This document shows, in pieces, positions 63,982 through 64,000 of a stretch of DNA of 64,000 nt. Numbering within the stretch: position 1 is the first letter of the stretch; each line of letters begins with the position of its first letter. This stretch comes from an uncultured candidate division Zixibacteria bacterium (GTDB lineage: Bacteria > Zixibacteria > MSB-5A5 > GN15 > PGXB01): contig CALAMC010000020.1 of assembly GCA_937925655.1 (NCBI GenBank), positions 1-64,000 of the forward strand. The letters are read 5' to 3'. Below the pieces are notes generated by a model. The model was not told where the DNA came from. It was given only the letters and a program-made list of their open reading frames with translations, and did not search any database. A program made the position numbers and the translations under genes.

Positions 63982-64000
63982 AGGTCAGGAGCCCTGCCGA
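63982..64000. repeat. Start of a further palindromic repeat copy, cut by the window edge
   Basis: AGGTCAGGAG followed by CCCTGCC repeats the left arm of the hairpin at 63270-63285 (AGGTCAGGAG then TCCCGC). Another copy of the intergenic repeat family therefore probably begins here. Confidence 0.55.

Overview
The window looks like part of a chromosome from an uncultured member of the FCB/Zixibacteria-like bacteria. This placement is an inference. It rests on the outer-membrane genes (TonB receptor, TolC channel), three otherwise unrelated secreted proteins ending in the same dockerin-like 'GDxNGDGxxNLxDIxxLI' tail, a bacterial Mfd/RarA/FeoB/HemB core, and an archaeal-type GatD. Base composition looks close to balanced. 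Gene density is high and genes sit on both strands in short operons. I see no insertion sequence, prophage, integron or CRISPR array.

Layout. 1-3.5 kb (minus): a four-gene redox operon, HdrC-like, HdrB-like, an iron-sulfur subunit, then a fumarate reductase/succinate dehydrogenase flavoprotein cut by the window edge; a 20-bp Rex-like palindrome lies upstream. 3.8-4.3 kb: RDD membrane protein. 4.3-8.2 kb (minus): a cobalamin riboswitch, a TonB-dependent receptor and a secreted beta-propeller with a dockerin-like tail, probably a vitamin B12 capture system. 8.3-14.1 kb: small membrane protein, hybrid histidine kinase, CBS-domain protein and SLC13/DASS transporter. 14.1-17.7 kb (minus): small membrane protein, methyltransferase and sulfatase/LtaS-like enzyme. 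17.8-20 kb: M29 aminopeptidase and homocysteine methyltransferase. 20.1-23.9 kb: BlaI repressor and a BlaR1-type M56 protease carrying an unusual 11-copy 'SDYE' repeat domain.

24-32.4 kb: small membrane protein, triheme cytochrome, possible IscU-like protein, then a MarR-controlled RND efflux operon (MarR, lipoprotein adaptor, pump, TolC) followed by a cysteine-rich metallothionein-like peptide. 32.4-35.3 kb (minus): ECF sigma factor and a TPR membrane protein that may be its anti-sigma factor. 35.4-44.5 kb: a possible structured element, a beta-helix/PKD/dockerin-like exoprotein, nitronate monooxygenase, CBM9-like secreted protein, cysteine synthase and a very large GH13 enzyme. 44.8-50.9 kb: initiator tRNA, Mfd, GatD and a YD-like secreted protein. 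50.9-58.3 kb: heme operon hemCD-hemB-hemL, divergent from a DtxR-feoA-feoB operon that has a DtxR-type palindrome inside its promoter. 58.3-64 kb: secreted protein of unknown role, RarA, a thrombospondin-type-3 repeat protein with dockerin-like tail, bacterioferritin, palindromic intergenic repeats and a SatP-type acetate/succinate permease.

Themes that join the genes are metal and cofactor economy (B12 uptake, iron uptake and storage, heme synthesis, a possible metallothionein), redox metabolism without a membrane anchor, and surface proteins sharing one C-terminal module. Regulatory sites were found by eye as palindromes and promoter-like hexamers; none has been tested against a profile.
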